Of a stretch of 64,000 bases of DNA, positions 1 through 9,900 are shown in pieces. Both the position numbers and the translations under genes were made by a program. The stretch covers positions 1 to 64,000 of the forward strand of contig NZ_NFJB01000013.1 of NCBI RefSeq assembly GCF_002159645.1, given 5' to 3'. Under the pieces are notes generated by a model. The model saw only the letters and a program-made list of their open reading frames with translations. It was not told where the DNA came from and did not search any database. The stretch comes from Parabacteroides sp. An277 (GTDB taxonomy: Bacteria > Bacteroidota > Bacteroidia > Bacteroidales > Tannerellaceae). The stretch's first letter is position 1. The number at the start of each line of letters is the position of its first letter.

Positions 1-8
1 GGAAATTC

Positions 9-213
9 TTTGAACTTATGGAACCATGTGAACAAGGAATAGAAAAATCTTTGAACTCATGGAACCATGTGAACAAGGAATAGAAAAATCTTTGAACTCA
101 TGGAATCATGTGAACAAGGAATAGAAAAATCTTTGAACTTATGGAATCATGTGAACAAGGAATAGAAATATCCTTGAACGCAAAGAATCATGTGAACAAA
201 GAAAAAAGAAGGA
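9..213. repeat. 41-bp tandem repeat array upstream of the helicase gene
   Basis: Five consecutive units start at 9, 50, 91, 132 and 173, an exact 41-bp period. The array may continue left of the window. Each unit carries TTTGAAC, then an inverted pair around CATGGAACCATG, then GTGAACAAGGAATAG. Units 1-4 are nearly identical; unit 5 has decayed most. It ends about 18 bases before the helicase start codon, so it lies in the leader or promoter region. It is not a CRISPR: there are no unique spacers and no cas gene. Confidence 0.93.
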
Positions 214-230
214 AAAGATAAAAATAGAAT

Positions 231-1538
231 ATGGAGGATTTAAAACAAGATAAAATAACGCAAGCCCTGGGGCGGCTGGGCATCCAACAACTGAACGCGA
301 TGCAACAGGCGGCACTGGAGGCGGGGACGGCGCGCGATATGCTGCTGCTCAGCCCCACCGGTTCGGGTAAAACGCTGGCATTCCTCTTGCCCCTGCTTCC
401 GGAGTTGCAAGACACGGGGCGCGTGCAGGTGCTGGTCGTTACGCCGTCTCGCGAGTTGGCGTTGCAAATAGAGCGGGTGTTCCGTGCGATGGGGACGGGT
501 TTGAAAGTGACTTGCTGCTATGGCGGGCATCCTTTCCAAACCGAGAAACGGAGTTTGGCGCAGTCGCCTGCCTTGCTGATTGGGACGCCAGGGCGTTTGC
601 TGGACCACTTGGAGCGCGGCGATGTGGATATGCGCAGCGTGCATACGGTTATTTTAGACGAATTCGACAAATCGCTGGAGATGAAATTCGTGCCGGAAAT
701 GAAGCGCCTATTGGAGCAGATGCCGGGGATACGTCGGCGGGTGCTGACATCGGCCACGGCAGCTATCGAGATACCGGAATTTGTCGGGCTGCGCCGTCCG
801 TTGGAACTTTCGTTCTTGGAGGATAAGCCGCGCGGATTGAAACTCTTTACGGTGCATTCTCCGGAAATCGACAAACTGGATACTTTATATAAATTACTGG
901 GCGAGCTGCAAGGCGAACCGGCGCTCGTGTTTTGCAATTACCGTGAGTCGGTCGAACGCGTGGGCGATTACCTCCGGCAGAAACAGGTGGAGGCTGTTTG
1001 TTTTCATGGCGGGTTGGAACAGCCGGAACGCGAGCAACGCTTGGCGCGTTTGGCGAATGGAAGTACAGCCGTATTCCTTACCACCGACTTGGCAGCACGT
1101 GGATTGGATATTCCGGAAGTGCGCCACGTGATTCATTACCATTTGCCGCTGAACCAGGAGGCATTCGTGCATCGCAACGGACGGACCGCCCGCATGCACG
1201 CAACCGGTACGGCCTATCTCTTGCTCAACCCGATTGAGTCGATGCCGGACTATGTCCCTGCTTCCTTGCCTGAGTTCTTTTTGCCCGACAAAACTCGTGT
1301 GCCGAAACCGGCTGCCTGGGAGACGTTGCTGATAAACAAAGGAAAACGGGATAAACTGAGCCGGGGTGATATTGTGGGCTTTCTTTGCCAGAAGGGCGGA
1401 TTGGCGCCGGAAGAGGTCGGGCGGATTGACGTGTTCGAGTCGTGTGCTTTGGTTGCCGTGCGCCGGGGATGCAAAAAGAACCTGCTGGCGCGTATCCGAC
1501 AGGAAAAAATTAAAAACAAACAAGCCAAATATAGTTGA
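231..1538 (+). CDS. DEAD-box RNA helicase with DbpA-type C-terminal domain
   Basis: ATP-dependent RNA helicase, 435 residues, probably acting on rRNA or mRNA structure in the cytoplasm. Visible motifs are motif I SPTGSGKT (41-48), TPGR (119-122), motif II DEFD (143-146) in place of DEAD, SAT (174-176) and motif VI HRNGRTAR (314-321). The last ~75 residues, rich in Lys and Arg, look like the DbpA RNA-binding domain that directs DbpA to 23S rRNA. DEFD keeps the Walker B Asp-Glu, so activity is expected. The stop codon is five bases before the mtaD start, suggesting co-transcription. Family certain; the DbpA-like ribosome role is inferred. Confidence 0.9.
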   Translation: MEDLKQDKITQALGRLGIQQLNAMQQAALEAGTARDMLLLSPTGSGKTLAFLLPLLPELQDTGRVQVLVVTPSRELALQIERVFRAMGTGLKVTCCYGGHPFQTEKRSLAQSPALLIGTPGRLLDHLERGDVDMRSVHTVILDEFDKSLEMKFVPEMKRLLEQMPGIRRRVLTSATAAIEIPEFVGLRRPLELSFLEDKPRGLKLFTVHSPEIDKLDTLYKLLGELQGEPALVFCNYRESVERVGDYLRQKQVEAVCFHGGLEQPEREQRLARLANGSTAVFLTTDLAARGLDIPEVRHVIHYHLPLNQEAFVHRNGRTARMHATGTAYLLLNPIESMPDYVPASLPEFFLPDKTRVPKPAAWETLLINKGKRDKLSRGDIVGFLCQKGGLAPEEVGRIDVFESCALVAVRRGCKKNLLARIRQEKIKNKQAKYS

Positions 1539-1542
1539 AGAT

Positions 1543-2805
1543 ATGATCAATAAGATACTGATAAAGAATGTGCAGCTGGATATGCGCCCAGTGGATATCT
1601 ATATCGAGAAGGAACGTATCCGGCAAATCGGTGAACAATTGGATGTGCAGGCGGACAAAGTCATTGATGGGACGGACAAAGCCGTCATCCCCGGTCTCGT
1701 AAATGGCCATACGCATGCCGCTATGACGCTCTTCCGCGGTTATGCCGACGATATGAAGCTGATGCCTTGGTTGGAAGAGAAGATCTGGCCAAATGAAGCC
1801 AAGATGCGTGCCGAGGACGTCTATTGGGGTTCGAAGCTTGCTTGCTTGGAAATGATTAAATCCGGGACGACGGCCTTTCTCGACATGTACCAACGCTTCC
1901 GGGCTACGGCCGACGCGGTAAGCGAGATGGGTATCCGTGGATACCTTTCGGCTTGTTGCTTTGATCGCTTCGACCCCGTGCTGACCGAGAAGTGCAAGGA
2001 GGAGTGCGAGCGGCTTTACCGCGTGTCGGATGATTATGGCTCGCGTGTACAATATGCAGTAGGCCCCCATGCCATTTATACGGTATCCGGCGAGTTGTTG
2101 CAATGGATACATGCTTTTGCGCGCGAACGGAAAGTTCGGATTCATCTCCACTTGGCCGAGACGGAAGAGGAGGTGCGTGGCGCAGTCGAGAAGTTCGGGT
2201 TTACGCCCGTGCGTTACCTTTATAAATTAGGAGTCCTTTCGCCGCAATTAGTCATTGCCCATGGTATTTATATCGACGAGGACGAGATACGGATGTTGGC
2301 AGACCATGGGGTGAAGGTAATCCACAATCCGGCGTCTAACCTGAAATTGGCATCGGGTTTCCGCTTCCCCTTCGTCGAGATGAAGCGTGCCGGGATTCAG
2401 GTGGGCTTGGGTACGGACGGTTGTTCTTCATCGAATAATCTGGATATGGTGGAGGCGATGAAATTGGCTGCCCTTGTCGGGAAGGCTTGGCGTAAAGACC
2501 CGGAAGTATTAACAGCACAAGAGGTATTCGAAGCGGCTACGTCTGTCGGAGCGGATATATTAGGATTAGATGCCGGACGTATCGAGGCAGGACGTTTGGC
2601 CGACCTTTGTTTGGTCGACTTGAAGCAACCTGCTTTCGTGCCGAATTTCAATTTCACGTCGAACTTGGTATATGCAGCCAATGGAAGTTGTATCGATACG
2701 GTACTGTGCAATGGGAAGATTGTGATGGAAAATAGGAAAGTCCCAGGCGAAGAGGAAATCTTAGAGAAAACCGCCCGTCTGGCTTACGATTTAATAAGAC
2801 GATAA
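1543..2805 (+). CDS. mtaD: 5-methylthioadenosine/S-adenosylhomocysteine deaminase
   Basis: Amidohydrolase of 420 residues predicted to deaminate MTA or SAH to the inosine forms. Metal and catalytic residues of the family are present: HTH (56, 58), HLHLAE (His203, Glu206), His240 and Asp292 in LGTDGCSSSNN. The ATG at 1543 is preferred to an in-frame upstream ATG at 1366 because the latter lies deep in the helicase gene, and homology begins at INKILIKN. A purine nucleoside phosphorylase follows after 12 bases, consistent with sequential deamination and phosphorolysis. The exact substrate cannot be fixed from sequence; guanine or cytosine deaminase is less likely given the LFRG...PWL block. Confidence 0.87.
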   Translation: MINKILIKNVQLDMRPVDIYIEKERIRQIGEQLDVQADKVIDGTDKAVIPGLVNGHTHAAMTLFRGYADDMKLMPWLEEKIWPNEAKMRAEDVYWGSKLACLEMIKSGTTAFLDMYQRFRATADAVSEMGIRGYLSACCFDRFDPVLTEKCKEECERLYRVSDDYGSRVQYAVGPHAIYTVSGELLQWIHAFARERKVRIHLHLAETEEEVRGAVEKFGFTPVRYLYKLGVLSPQLVIAHGIYIDEDEIRMLADHGVKVIHNPASNLKLASGFRFPFVEMKRAGIQVGLGTDGCSSSNNLDMVEAMKLAALVGKAWRKDPEVLTAQEVFEAATSVGADILGLDAGRIEAGRLADLCLVDLKQPAFVPNFNFTSNLVYAANGSCIDTVLCNGKIVMENRKVPGEEEILEKTARLAYDLIRR

Positions 2806-2817
2806 AAAAGGAAAGAA

Positions 2818-3633
2818 ATGAACAACAACTATGCAGAGACGGCCGCTTACTTGGCCGCGTGTATGAAAGGGAAGCCGGAGACGGCCATTATCTTAGGTAG
2901 CGGACTGGGTTCGTTGGCGGAGCAAATCGAAGAGCCGATAGTGATTCCTTACGCAGAGATTCCGCATTTTGTCCGTTCGACGGCTTCAGGGCATAAAGGC
3001 AATTGGATATGCGGAAAATTGGGTGGAAAACCAATCGTAGCGATGCAGGGCCGTTTCCATTATTACGAAGGGTACACGATGGAGCAAGTGACCTTTCCGG
3101 TGCGTGTCATGAAGCTCTTAGGAATAAAGAACTTGCTTGTCTCGAATGCCGCAGGAGGCATCAATACCTCTTTCAAGGTGGGAGATTTGATGATTATTCG
3201 AGACCATATTAATATGATGCCCAATCCGCTCATAGGTCCGAACGACGAACGCTTCGGGACTCGCTTTCCAGATATGACCCGTGCGTACGACCGCGAATGG
3301 ATTCATTTGATGGAAATCATTGCTTCCGAAAAACATATTCCAGTAAAAAAAGGGGTGTATGTCGGACTTACCGGTCCCTCTTACGAAACTCCTGCCGAAT
3401 ATGCTTTTTATGGTAAAGTGGGGGGCGATGCCATAGGGATGAGTACCGTGCCGGAAGTCATTGTGGCGCGCCATTGTGGCATTCGCGTATTCGGTATGTC
3501 GGTGATAACGAACGAAGGATATCATTTTGCCGATGATTTCGTAAACGATGCGAACGACGTCATCGAAGCTGCCAACCGGGCCGCCGGGCAAATGTCTCAA
3601 CTCTTCGCTTCGCTTATTGCGCGGATGGCATAA
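2818..3633 (+). CDS. Purine nucleoside phosphorylase (trimeric type)
   Basis: 271-residue phosphorylase that cleaves inosine/guanosine-type nucleosides to base plus ribose-1-phosphate. Family signatures seen are GSGLGS (27-32) for phosphate binding, the SGHKG loop, [33 protein letters not shown] and ITNEGY near the end. Length fits the 270-290-residue trimeric PNP family rather than hexameric DeoD. It sits 12 bases after mtaD and probably shares its transcript, so it may accept the inosine derivative made by MtaD. Substrate preference between guanosine, inosine and methylthioinosine is not resolved. Confidence 0.93.
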   Translation: MNNNYAETAAYLAACMKGKPETAIILGSGLGSLAEQIEEPIVIPYAEIPHFVRSTASGHKGNWICGKLGGKPIVAMQGRFHYYEGYTMEQVTFPVRVMKLLGIKNLLVSNAAGGINTSFKVGDLMIIRDHINMMPNPLIGPNDERFGTRFPDMTRAYDREWIHLMEIIASEKHIPVKKGVYVGLTGPSYETPAEYAFYGKVGGDAIGMSTVPEVIVARHCGIRVFGMSVITNEGYHFADDFVNDANDVIEAANRAAGQMSQLFASLIARMA

Positions 3634-3651
3634 AGGAGTTTCGAAAAAAAC

Positions 3652-3717
3652 ATAGGCATAAACGAAAACAAATATAACGAGAATCGGAAACGAATATAGG
3701 CATAAATCCGGGAAAAA
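3652..3717. repeat. 22-bp repeat array, ATAGGCATAA family (copy 1)
   Basis: Three 22-bp units begin at 3652, 3674 and 3696. Units 1 and 3 start ATAGGCATAAA; unit 2 is diverged (ATAACGAGAA). All carry a GAAA-rich second half. The array ends five bases upstream of the -7 box of the PurF-like gene. Related arrays occur at 31540 and 49454. Confidence 0.7.
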
Positions 3718-3721
3718 TCCG

Positions 3722-3729
3722 TACCTTTG
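3722..3729 (+). promoter_or_regulatory. Promoter -7 box of the PurF-like gene
   Basis: TACCTTTG matches the Bacteroidota -7 consensus TAnnTTTG exactly and lies 27 bases before the chosen ATG. No good -33 TTTG is seen; the ATAGGCATAA repeat occupies that place. Confidence 0.65.
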
Positions 3730-3756
3730 TACGCGGAATACAAGACCTCATATAAA

Positions 3757-5637
3757 ATGGAAGTATTAAAGCACGAATGTGGCGTCGCCATGGTTCGGTT
3801 GCTCAAGCCATTAGAGTATTATCACGAGAAATATGGTACGTGGATGTATGGGCTGAACAAGCTCTACCTCATGATGGAAAAGCAGCACAACCGCGGGCAG
3901 GAAGGCGCCGGATTAGCTTGCGTGAAGCTCGAAGCTGAAGCAGGCGAGGAATATATGTTTCGCGAGAGGGCATTGGGAACGGGTGCCATCACCGAGATAT
4001 TTTCTGCCGTTCACGCACATTACCGGGATTTATCTCCCAACGAACTAAACGACCCCTTTTATGCGAAAGCCAACCTTCCCTTTGCCGGAGAGCTTTACAT
4101 GGGGCATCTTCGTTATAGTACAACTGGCAAATCGGGTATTTCTTATGTGCATCCTTTCCTTCGCCGCAATAATTGGCGTGCTCGTAATTTGGCGCTTTGC
4201 GGTAATTTCAATTTGACAAATGTAGAAGAGATTTTCAAACAAATCACAGCTGACGGACAACATCCGCGTAAGTATGCCGATACGTATATTATGCTTGAAC
4301 AGGTAGGGCATCGGCTGGATCGTGTGGTGGAACATCTTTTCGAGCAATGCGAGGCAGAGGGGCTCCGGGGCATGGATATCACGCATGCCATTGAAGACCG
4401 GATTGATTTGGGCGATGTATTGAAACGTTGCGTGCCCACGTGGGATGGCGGTTTTGTGATATGCGGTATTACCGGTAGCGGCGAGATGTTTAGCGTACGA
4501 GACCCTTGGGGGATTCGTCCGGCATTCTATTATCAAGATGAGGAAATCGTGGTATTGGCCTCCGAAAGACCGGTTATCCAAACGGTGATGAACGTGCATG
4601 CACAAGATATTCACGAGTTAGGGAGAGGCGAAGCCCTATTTGTAAGTAAAGCAGGTAAAGTACGGACGGAACAAATCGTGGCCGAAAAGGAAAACAAATC
4701 CTGCTCGTTCGAGCGTATCTATTTCTCGCGAGGTAGCGATGTGGATATTTATCGCGAACGCAAGAAGCTGGGAGAGACGTTGGTACCTGCAGTGCTCCGT
4801 GCTGTAGACAATGATTTGAATCATACGGTATTCTCTTTTATTCCAAATACGGCGGAAGTGGCTTATTATGGTATGCAAGAGGGATTGAACGAGTATTTGA
4901 ATCGATTGAAAAAGGAATGGATAGCAGACCGGAGTCATCTGCTCGAAGAATTCGAATTGGAAAAGATACTCTCGATGCGCGTGCGGACGGAAAAGGTCGC
5001 TATTAAGGATATTAAACTGCGTACGTTCATAGCAGAAGGCAATAGTCGGAATGATTTGGCGGCACATGTGTATGACGTGACGTATGGAAGCATTGTTCCC
5101 TTCAAGGATAATCTGGTGGTGATAGATGATAGCATTGTGCGGGGAACGACATTGAAGCAGAGTATTATCGGTATCCTCGACCGCTTGCACCCGAAGAAGA
5201 TAGTCATCGTATCCTCTTCGCCCCAGGTACGTTATCCGGATTATTATGGTATTGATATGTCGCACATGGACGAGTTCATCGCTTTCCGTGCCGCCGTAGC
5301 TCTTTTGAAAGACAGGGGGTTGGAAGGCATCTTGATGTCGGCTTATCAGAAAGCAAAGAAGCAAGAGGCTGAACATAGGGCGGACATTAATTATGTGAAA
5401 GAGGTGTATGCCCCCTTCACTGATAAGGAAATATCGGATAAGATGGTCACGCTCTTGACGCCCGTAGGGACAAACGCGAAGGTTGAAATCGTCTATCAGA
5501 CGCTCGACGGACTCCATGCTTCTTGTCCGAATCATCCGGGCGATTGGTATTTTTCAGGCGATTACCCGACACCGGGCGGCGTAAGGATGGTGAACCGTGC
5601 TTTCATTGATTATATGGAGCATGTCTATTTGCATTAA
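3757..5637 (+). CDS. Long-form amidophosphoribosyltransferase-like protein
   Basis: 626-residue class II glutamine amidotransferase fused to a phosphoribosyltransferase domain, as in PurF, which makes phosphoribosylamine from PRPP and glutamine. The likely N-terminal nucleophile is Cys8 (MEVLKHECGVAM), implying a short propeptide. QHNRGQEGAG and GHLRYSTTG are glutaminase motifs; the PRPP loop is VVIDDSIVRGTT (about 454-465). It is 120-150 residues longer than ordinary PurF (470-505), with extra sequence between the domains. The ATG at 3757 gives the correct propeptide; a longer frame to 3727 crosses the promoter. carA and carB follow. Whether this is the main purine enzyme or a paralogue is unknown. 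Confidence 0.8.
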   Translation: MEVLKHECGVAMVRLLKPLEYYHEKYGTWMYGLNKLYLMMEKQHNRGQEGAGLACVKLEAEAGEEYMFRERALGTGAITEIFSAVHAHYRDLSPNELNDPFYAKANLPFAGELYMGHLRYSTTGKSGISYVHPFLRRNNWRARNLALCGNFNLTNVEEIFKQITADGQHPRKYADTYIMLEQVGHRLDRVVEHLFEQCEAEGLRGMDITHAIEDRIDLGDVLKRCVPTWDGGFVICGITGSGEMFSVRDPWGIRPAFYYQDEEIVVLASERPVIQTVMNVHAQDIHELGRGEALFVSKAGKVRTEQIVAEKENKSCSFERIYFSRGSDVDIYRERKKLGETLVPAVLRAVDNDLNHTVFSFIPNTAEVAYYGMQEGLNEYLNRLKKEWIADRSHLLEEFELEKILSMRVRTEKVAIKDIKLRTFIAEGNSRNDLAAHVYDVTYGSIVPFKDNLVVIDDSIVRGTTLKQSIIGILDRLHPKKIVIVSSSPQVRYPDYYGIDMSHMDEFIAFRAAVALLKDRGLEGILMSAYQKAKKQEAEHRADINYVKEVYAPFTDKEISDKMVTLLTPVGTNAKVEIVYQTLDGLHASCPNHPGDWYFSGDYPTPGGVRMVNRAFIDYMEHVYLH

Positions 5638-5682
5638 AAATAAAAGGTAAAAGAACAACTATAACGATACTTATATATAAAG

Positions 5683-6816
5683 ATGAGAAACGTAACTCTT
5701 ATACTCGACGACGGGACGGCCTTCTACGGGAAGTCGTTCGGCTACGAGAAGCCTGTAGCGGGCGAAGTGGTGTTTAATACGGCTATGACGGGATATCCGG
5801 AAAGCCTTACAGATCCTTCGTATGCGGGGCAATTGATGGTCTTGACTTATCCTTTGATTGGTAATTATGGCGTTCCGCCTTTTTCGCTTGCCGAGAATGG
5901 TTTGCCACGCTATATGGAAAGTGAAAAGATTCATGCAGAAGCTATTATTGTGAGCGATTATTCTGCGGAATATAGTCATTGGAACGCCGTAGAGAGCTTA
6001 GGGGATTGGTTGAAACGCGAGCAGATTCCAGGTATCACAGGCATTGATACGCGTGCCCTGACAAAGAAACTCCGTGAACATGGCGTGATGATGGGACGTA
6101 TCGTGTTTGATGCAATGGACAATTCACAATTGACAATGGACAATTACGAGGATGTTAACTATGTAGATAAGGTTTCATGCAAGGAAATCATCGTGTATGC
6201 GAATGATACGGTTCGTTCTTATGCTGTTTCAACTCCGGTTGCGGAACTTAATTCTCTGTTGGCGAATAAGAAACGGGTGGTGCTGGTAGATTGCGGTGTG
6301 AAGACGAATATCATCCGTTGCCTCTTGACGCGGGGCGTAGAAGTAGTGCGGGTTCCCTGGAATTATGATTTCAATCCCTTGGCGTATGATGGGTTGTTTC
6401 TCTCCAATGGACCAGGTGACCCAGACACGTGTGAAGAGGCTGTCGTGAATATCCGTAAGGCGCTGGAAGGAAATCGTCCGATATGCGGTATTTGTATGGG
6501 TAACCAATTGCTTGCCAAGGCGGGAGGCGCGACCATCTATAAGTTGAAATATGGACATCGAAGCCATAACCAGCCCGTGCGCATGGTCGGGACGAACCAA
6601 TGTTTCATCACTTCGCAAAACCATGGATATGCCGTGGATAGCGCGACGTTGGGCGAAGATTGGGAACCGCTGTTCGTGAATATGAACGATGGCTCGAACG
6701 AAGGTATCCGCCATAAGACGAAACCCTTCTTCTCATCTCAGTTCCACCCCGAAGCGTGCGGCGGACCTACGGACACGGAGGCGTTGATATTCGATAAATT
6801 TATCGGGATGCTTTAG
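5683..6816 (+). CDS. carA: Carbamoyl-phosphate synthase small subunit
   Basis: 377-residue glutaminase subunit that supplies ammonia to CarB for carbamoyl phosphate (arginine and pyrimidine synthesis). The class I amidotransferase triad is visible: Cys271 in GICMGNQ, and His355 and Glu357 in QFHPEACGG. The N-terminal CarA domain starts LILDDGTAFYGKSFG. Odd feature: residues about 145-153 (DNSQLTMDN) are encoded by a short GACAATT-rich stretch (6117-6149) that resembles a dispersed intergenic repeat inserted in frame. The stop codon overlaps the first unit of a 23-bp hairpin array. Confidence 0.96.
   Translation: MRNVTLILDDGTAFYGKSFGYEKPVAGEVVFNTAMTGYPESLTDPSYAGQLMVLTYPLIGNYGVPPFSLAENGLPRYMESEKIHAEAIIVSDYSAEYSHWNAVESLGDWLKREQIPGITGIDTRALTKKLREHGVMMGRIVFDAMDNSQLTMDNYEDVNYVDKVSCKEIIVYANDTVRSYAVSTPVAELNSLLANKKRVVLVDCGVKTNIIRCLLTRGVEVVRVPWNYDFNPLAYDGLFLSNGPGDPDTCEEAVVNIRKALEGNRPICGICMGNQLLAKAGGATIYKLKYGHRSHNQPVRMVGTNQCFITSQNHGYAVDSATLGEDWEPLFVNMNDGSNEGIRHKTKPFFSSQFHPEACGGPTDTEALIFDKFIGML
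6117..6149. repeat. GACAATT-type small repeat inside carA
   Basis: The stretch contains GGACAATTCACAATTGACA followed by another GGACAATT, overlapping copies of a motif in alternating orientation. GACAATTGTC and GGACAATTGG recur in the secA upstream gap at 41086 and 41112. In carA it is translated in frame. Confidence 0.5.
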
Positions 6817-6921
6817 GGAACGGTTCCCTACGGATTGAGGGAAGGTCTCCCTAAGCCTTAAGGGAAGGTCTCCCTACGGGTTAAGGGAAGGCTTCCCTAA
6901 GCTTTAAGGGAAGGTTCCCCT
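6815..6921. repeat. Five 23-bp hairpin repeats between carA and carB
   Basis: Units start at 6815, 6838, 6861, 6884 and 6907, an exact 23-bp period. Each has a 15-base hairpin with conserved arms AGGGA...TCCCT, followed by an 8-base spacer such as AAGCCTTA or ACGGGTTA. The first unit overlaps the TAG stop of carA (6814-6816). The array lies wholly in the presumed carA-carB transcript and ends 66 bases before the carB ATG. The short stems have no T-tract, so it is not a standard terminator. Confidence 0.95.
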
Positions 6922-6987
6922 ACAAAGAAAGGCGGGATGCCGGCCTAAAGAAAAAGAACATTAAGAATCAAGAAAAGACAATACGAA

Positions 6988-9900
6988 ATGAAAGAAGAAA
7001 TAAAGAAAGTCCTGATATTAGGTTCAGGCGCATTGAAGATAGGTGAGGCGGGAGAGTTCGACTATTCCGGTTCGCAAGCCTTGAAAGCCATTAAGGAGGA
7101 AGGCATTGAGACGGTGTTGATTAACCCGAACATTGCGACGGTGCAGACCTCTGAAGGGGTAGCGGATACGGTTTATTTCCTTCCGGTCACGCCCTTCTTT
7201 GTGGAGAAGGTGATTGAGAAAGAACGTCCCGACGGCATCCTGTTGGCGTTTGGCGGGCAGACGGCGTTGAATTGCGGTGTGGCGTTGTACCAGAGTGGCG
7301 TGTTGGAGAAGTACCGGGTGCGCGTGTTGGGGACGCCGGTGCAGGCCATCATGGATACCGAAGACCGCGAGTTGTTCGTCAAGAAGTTGGATGAAATTAA
7401 TGTAAAGACCATCAAGAGCGAAGCGGTCGAGACGATAGAGGATGCCCGCCGGGCGGCTGCCGAGCTGGGCTATCCGGTGATTATCCGCGCCGCGTATGCT
7501 TTAGGCGGACTGGGTTCAGGTTTCTGCGACAACGAAGAGGAACTGAACGCATTGGCCGAGAAAGCCTTTTCATTCTCTCCGCAGGTATTGGTCGAGAAGA
7601 GCTTGAAGGGATGGAAAGAGGTAGAGTATGAGGTGGTACGCGACCGGTTCGACAATTGCATCACGGTATGTAACATGGAGAACTTCGACCCGCTGGGTAT
7701 CCATACGGGTGAAAGTATCGTTATCGCGCCTTCGCAGACATTGAGTAATACGGATTACCATAAGCTCCGTGAGCTGGCTATCCGCATTATCCGCCACATC
7801 GGGATTGTGGGCGAATGTAACGTGCAATATGCCTACGACCCGGAAAGCGAAGATTACCGCGTGATTGAAGTGAATGCCCGTCTTTCGCGTTCGTCGGCTT
7901 TGGCTTCGAAGGCAACGGGTTACCCCTTGGCATTCGTGGCTGCTAAATTAGGTTTGGGCTACGGGTTGTTTGATTTGAAGAACTCGGTGACGAAGACCAC
8001 GAGTGCCTTTTTTGAACCGGCTTTGGACTATGTGGTTTGTAAGATTCCGCGTTGGGACTTGGGTAAATTCCACGGCGTAGCGCGTGAGTTGGGTTCGAGT
8101 ATGAAGTCGGTAGGCGAGGTCATGGCGATAGGACGTACGTTCGAAGAGGCTATCCAGAAGGGGCTCCGCATGATTGGCCAAGGAATGCACGGTTTTGTGG
8201 AGAACAAGGAATTGGTATTGCCGGACATCGACAAGGCATTGCGCGAACCGACCGATCGTCGTATCTTTGTCATCTCGAAGGCGTTCCGAGCAGGATATAC
8301 CATCGACCAGATTCACGATTTGACGAAGATTGATAAATGGTTTCTCCAGAAACTTTACGGTATTATTCGTACAGCTAATGAGCTGGAGGCATGCAGCAAG
8401 ATATCGGAGGTGTCGGACGAGTTGATGCGTCGCGCCAAGGTGCAGGGATTCTCAGATTTCCAGATAGCCCGTGCATTGTTTAAAGAAAAGATGGACGATA
8501 CGGAGAAGGCTATCCTGCAGGTGCGCCAAGACCGTAAGTATCGTGGCATCGTTCCGGTGGTGAAACAGATAGATACCTTGGCGGCAGAATACCCAGCGCA
8601 AACCAATTATCTGTATTTGACCTATAGCGGTATTTCAAACGATATTGAGTACGAAAATGATGGAAAATCTGTAGTCGTTTTGGGTTCGGGCGCTTATCGT
8701 ATCGGCTCGTCGGTTGAGTTTGATTGGTGCGGTGTGCAAGCGTTGAACACAATTCGCAAGGAGGGATGGCGTTCCGTCATGATTAATTACAATCCGGAGA
8801 CGGTTTCGACAGATTACGACATGTGCGACCGCCTCTATTTCGATGAGTTGACTTTTGAGCGTGTGATGGACATTCTTGAATTAGAAGCTCCGCACGGCGT
8901 GATTGTGTCGACAGGAGGACAGATCCCGAATAATCTTGCCATGCGTTTGGATGCGCAACATATTCATATATTGGGAACTTCGGCAAAGAGCATCGATAAT
9001 GCGGAAGACCGTGAGAAGTTCTCGGCGATGCTGGATCGTATCGGCGTGGACCAACCGCGTTGGAAGGAACTTTCGTCAATGGAAGATATCAATGAGTTCG
9101 TGCGCGAGGTAGGTTTCCCTGTTTTGGTTCGTCCAAGTTATGTATTGAGTGGTGCGGCGATGAATGTCTGCTCCAACCAAGACGAGCTGGTGCGCTTCCT
9201 TGAATTGGCAGCGAACGTGTCGAAGAAACATCCGGTAGTGGTGAGCCAGTTCATCGAGCAATGTAAGGAGGTCGAGATGGATGCCGTGGCGAAAGATGGT
9301 GAGATTATCATGTATGCCATTAGCGAACATATTGAGTTTGCTGGTGTCCATTCGGGCGATGCTACCATTCAATTCCCGGCGCAGAAGTTGTATGTTGAGA
9401 CGGTACGCCGCATCAAGAAGATTAGTAAACAAATTGCGAAAGAACTGAATATCTCAGGTCCGTTCAATATTCAATACTTAGCAAAGGGGAACGAGATAAA
9501 AGTAATTGAATGTAACCTGCGTGCATCGCGTAGCTTCCCATTCGTAAGCAAGGTTTTGAAGATTAACTTTATTGAACTGGCTACACGCATTATGTTAGGA
9601 TTACCAGTTGAGAAGCCCAGCAAGAATGAGTTTGATTTGGATTATGTTGGTATCAAGGCGTCGCAGTTCTCGTTCAATCGTTTGCAGAAGGCCGATCCGG
9701 TATTAGGTGTGGATATGGCTTCAACGGGAGAAGTGGGTTGTATTGGCGATGATGTTTCGGAGGCAATCTTGAAGAGTATGCTTTCAGTCGGACAACGCAT
9801 ACCGGAAAAAAATATACTTCTCTCAACTGGTACGGCTAAACAGAAGGTGGCAATGTTGGATGCGGCGAAATTGTTGGCTGAAAAAGGATACAATCTTTAC

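Noticed and set aside
1-213. CRISPR array
   Set aside because: Units are contiguous with no unique spacers and no cas genes are near.
1366-1542. N-terminal extension of mtaD
   Set aside because: The extra 59 codons lie inside the helicase gene and precede the start of the amidohydrolase fold.
4045-5535. Minus-strand frames of 189 and 299 residues across the PurF-like gene
   Set aside because: Translations look random and the plus-strand gene is unmistakable.
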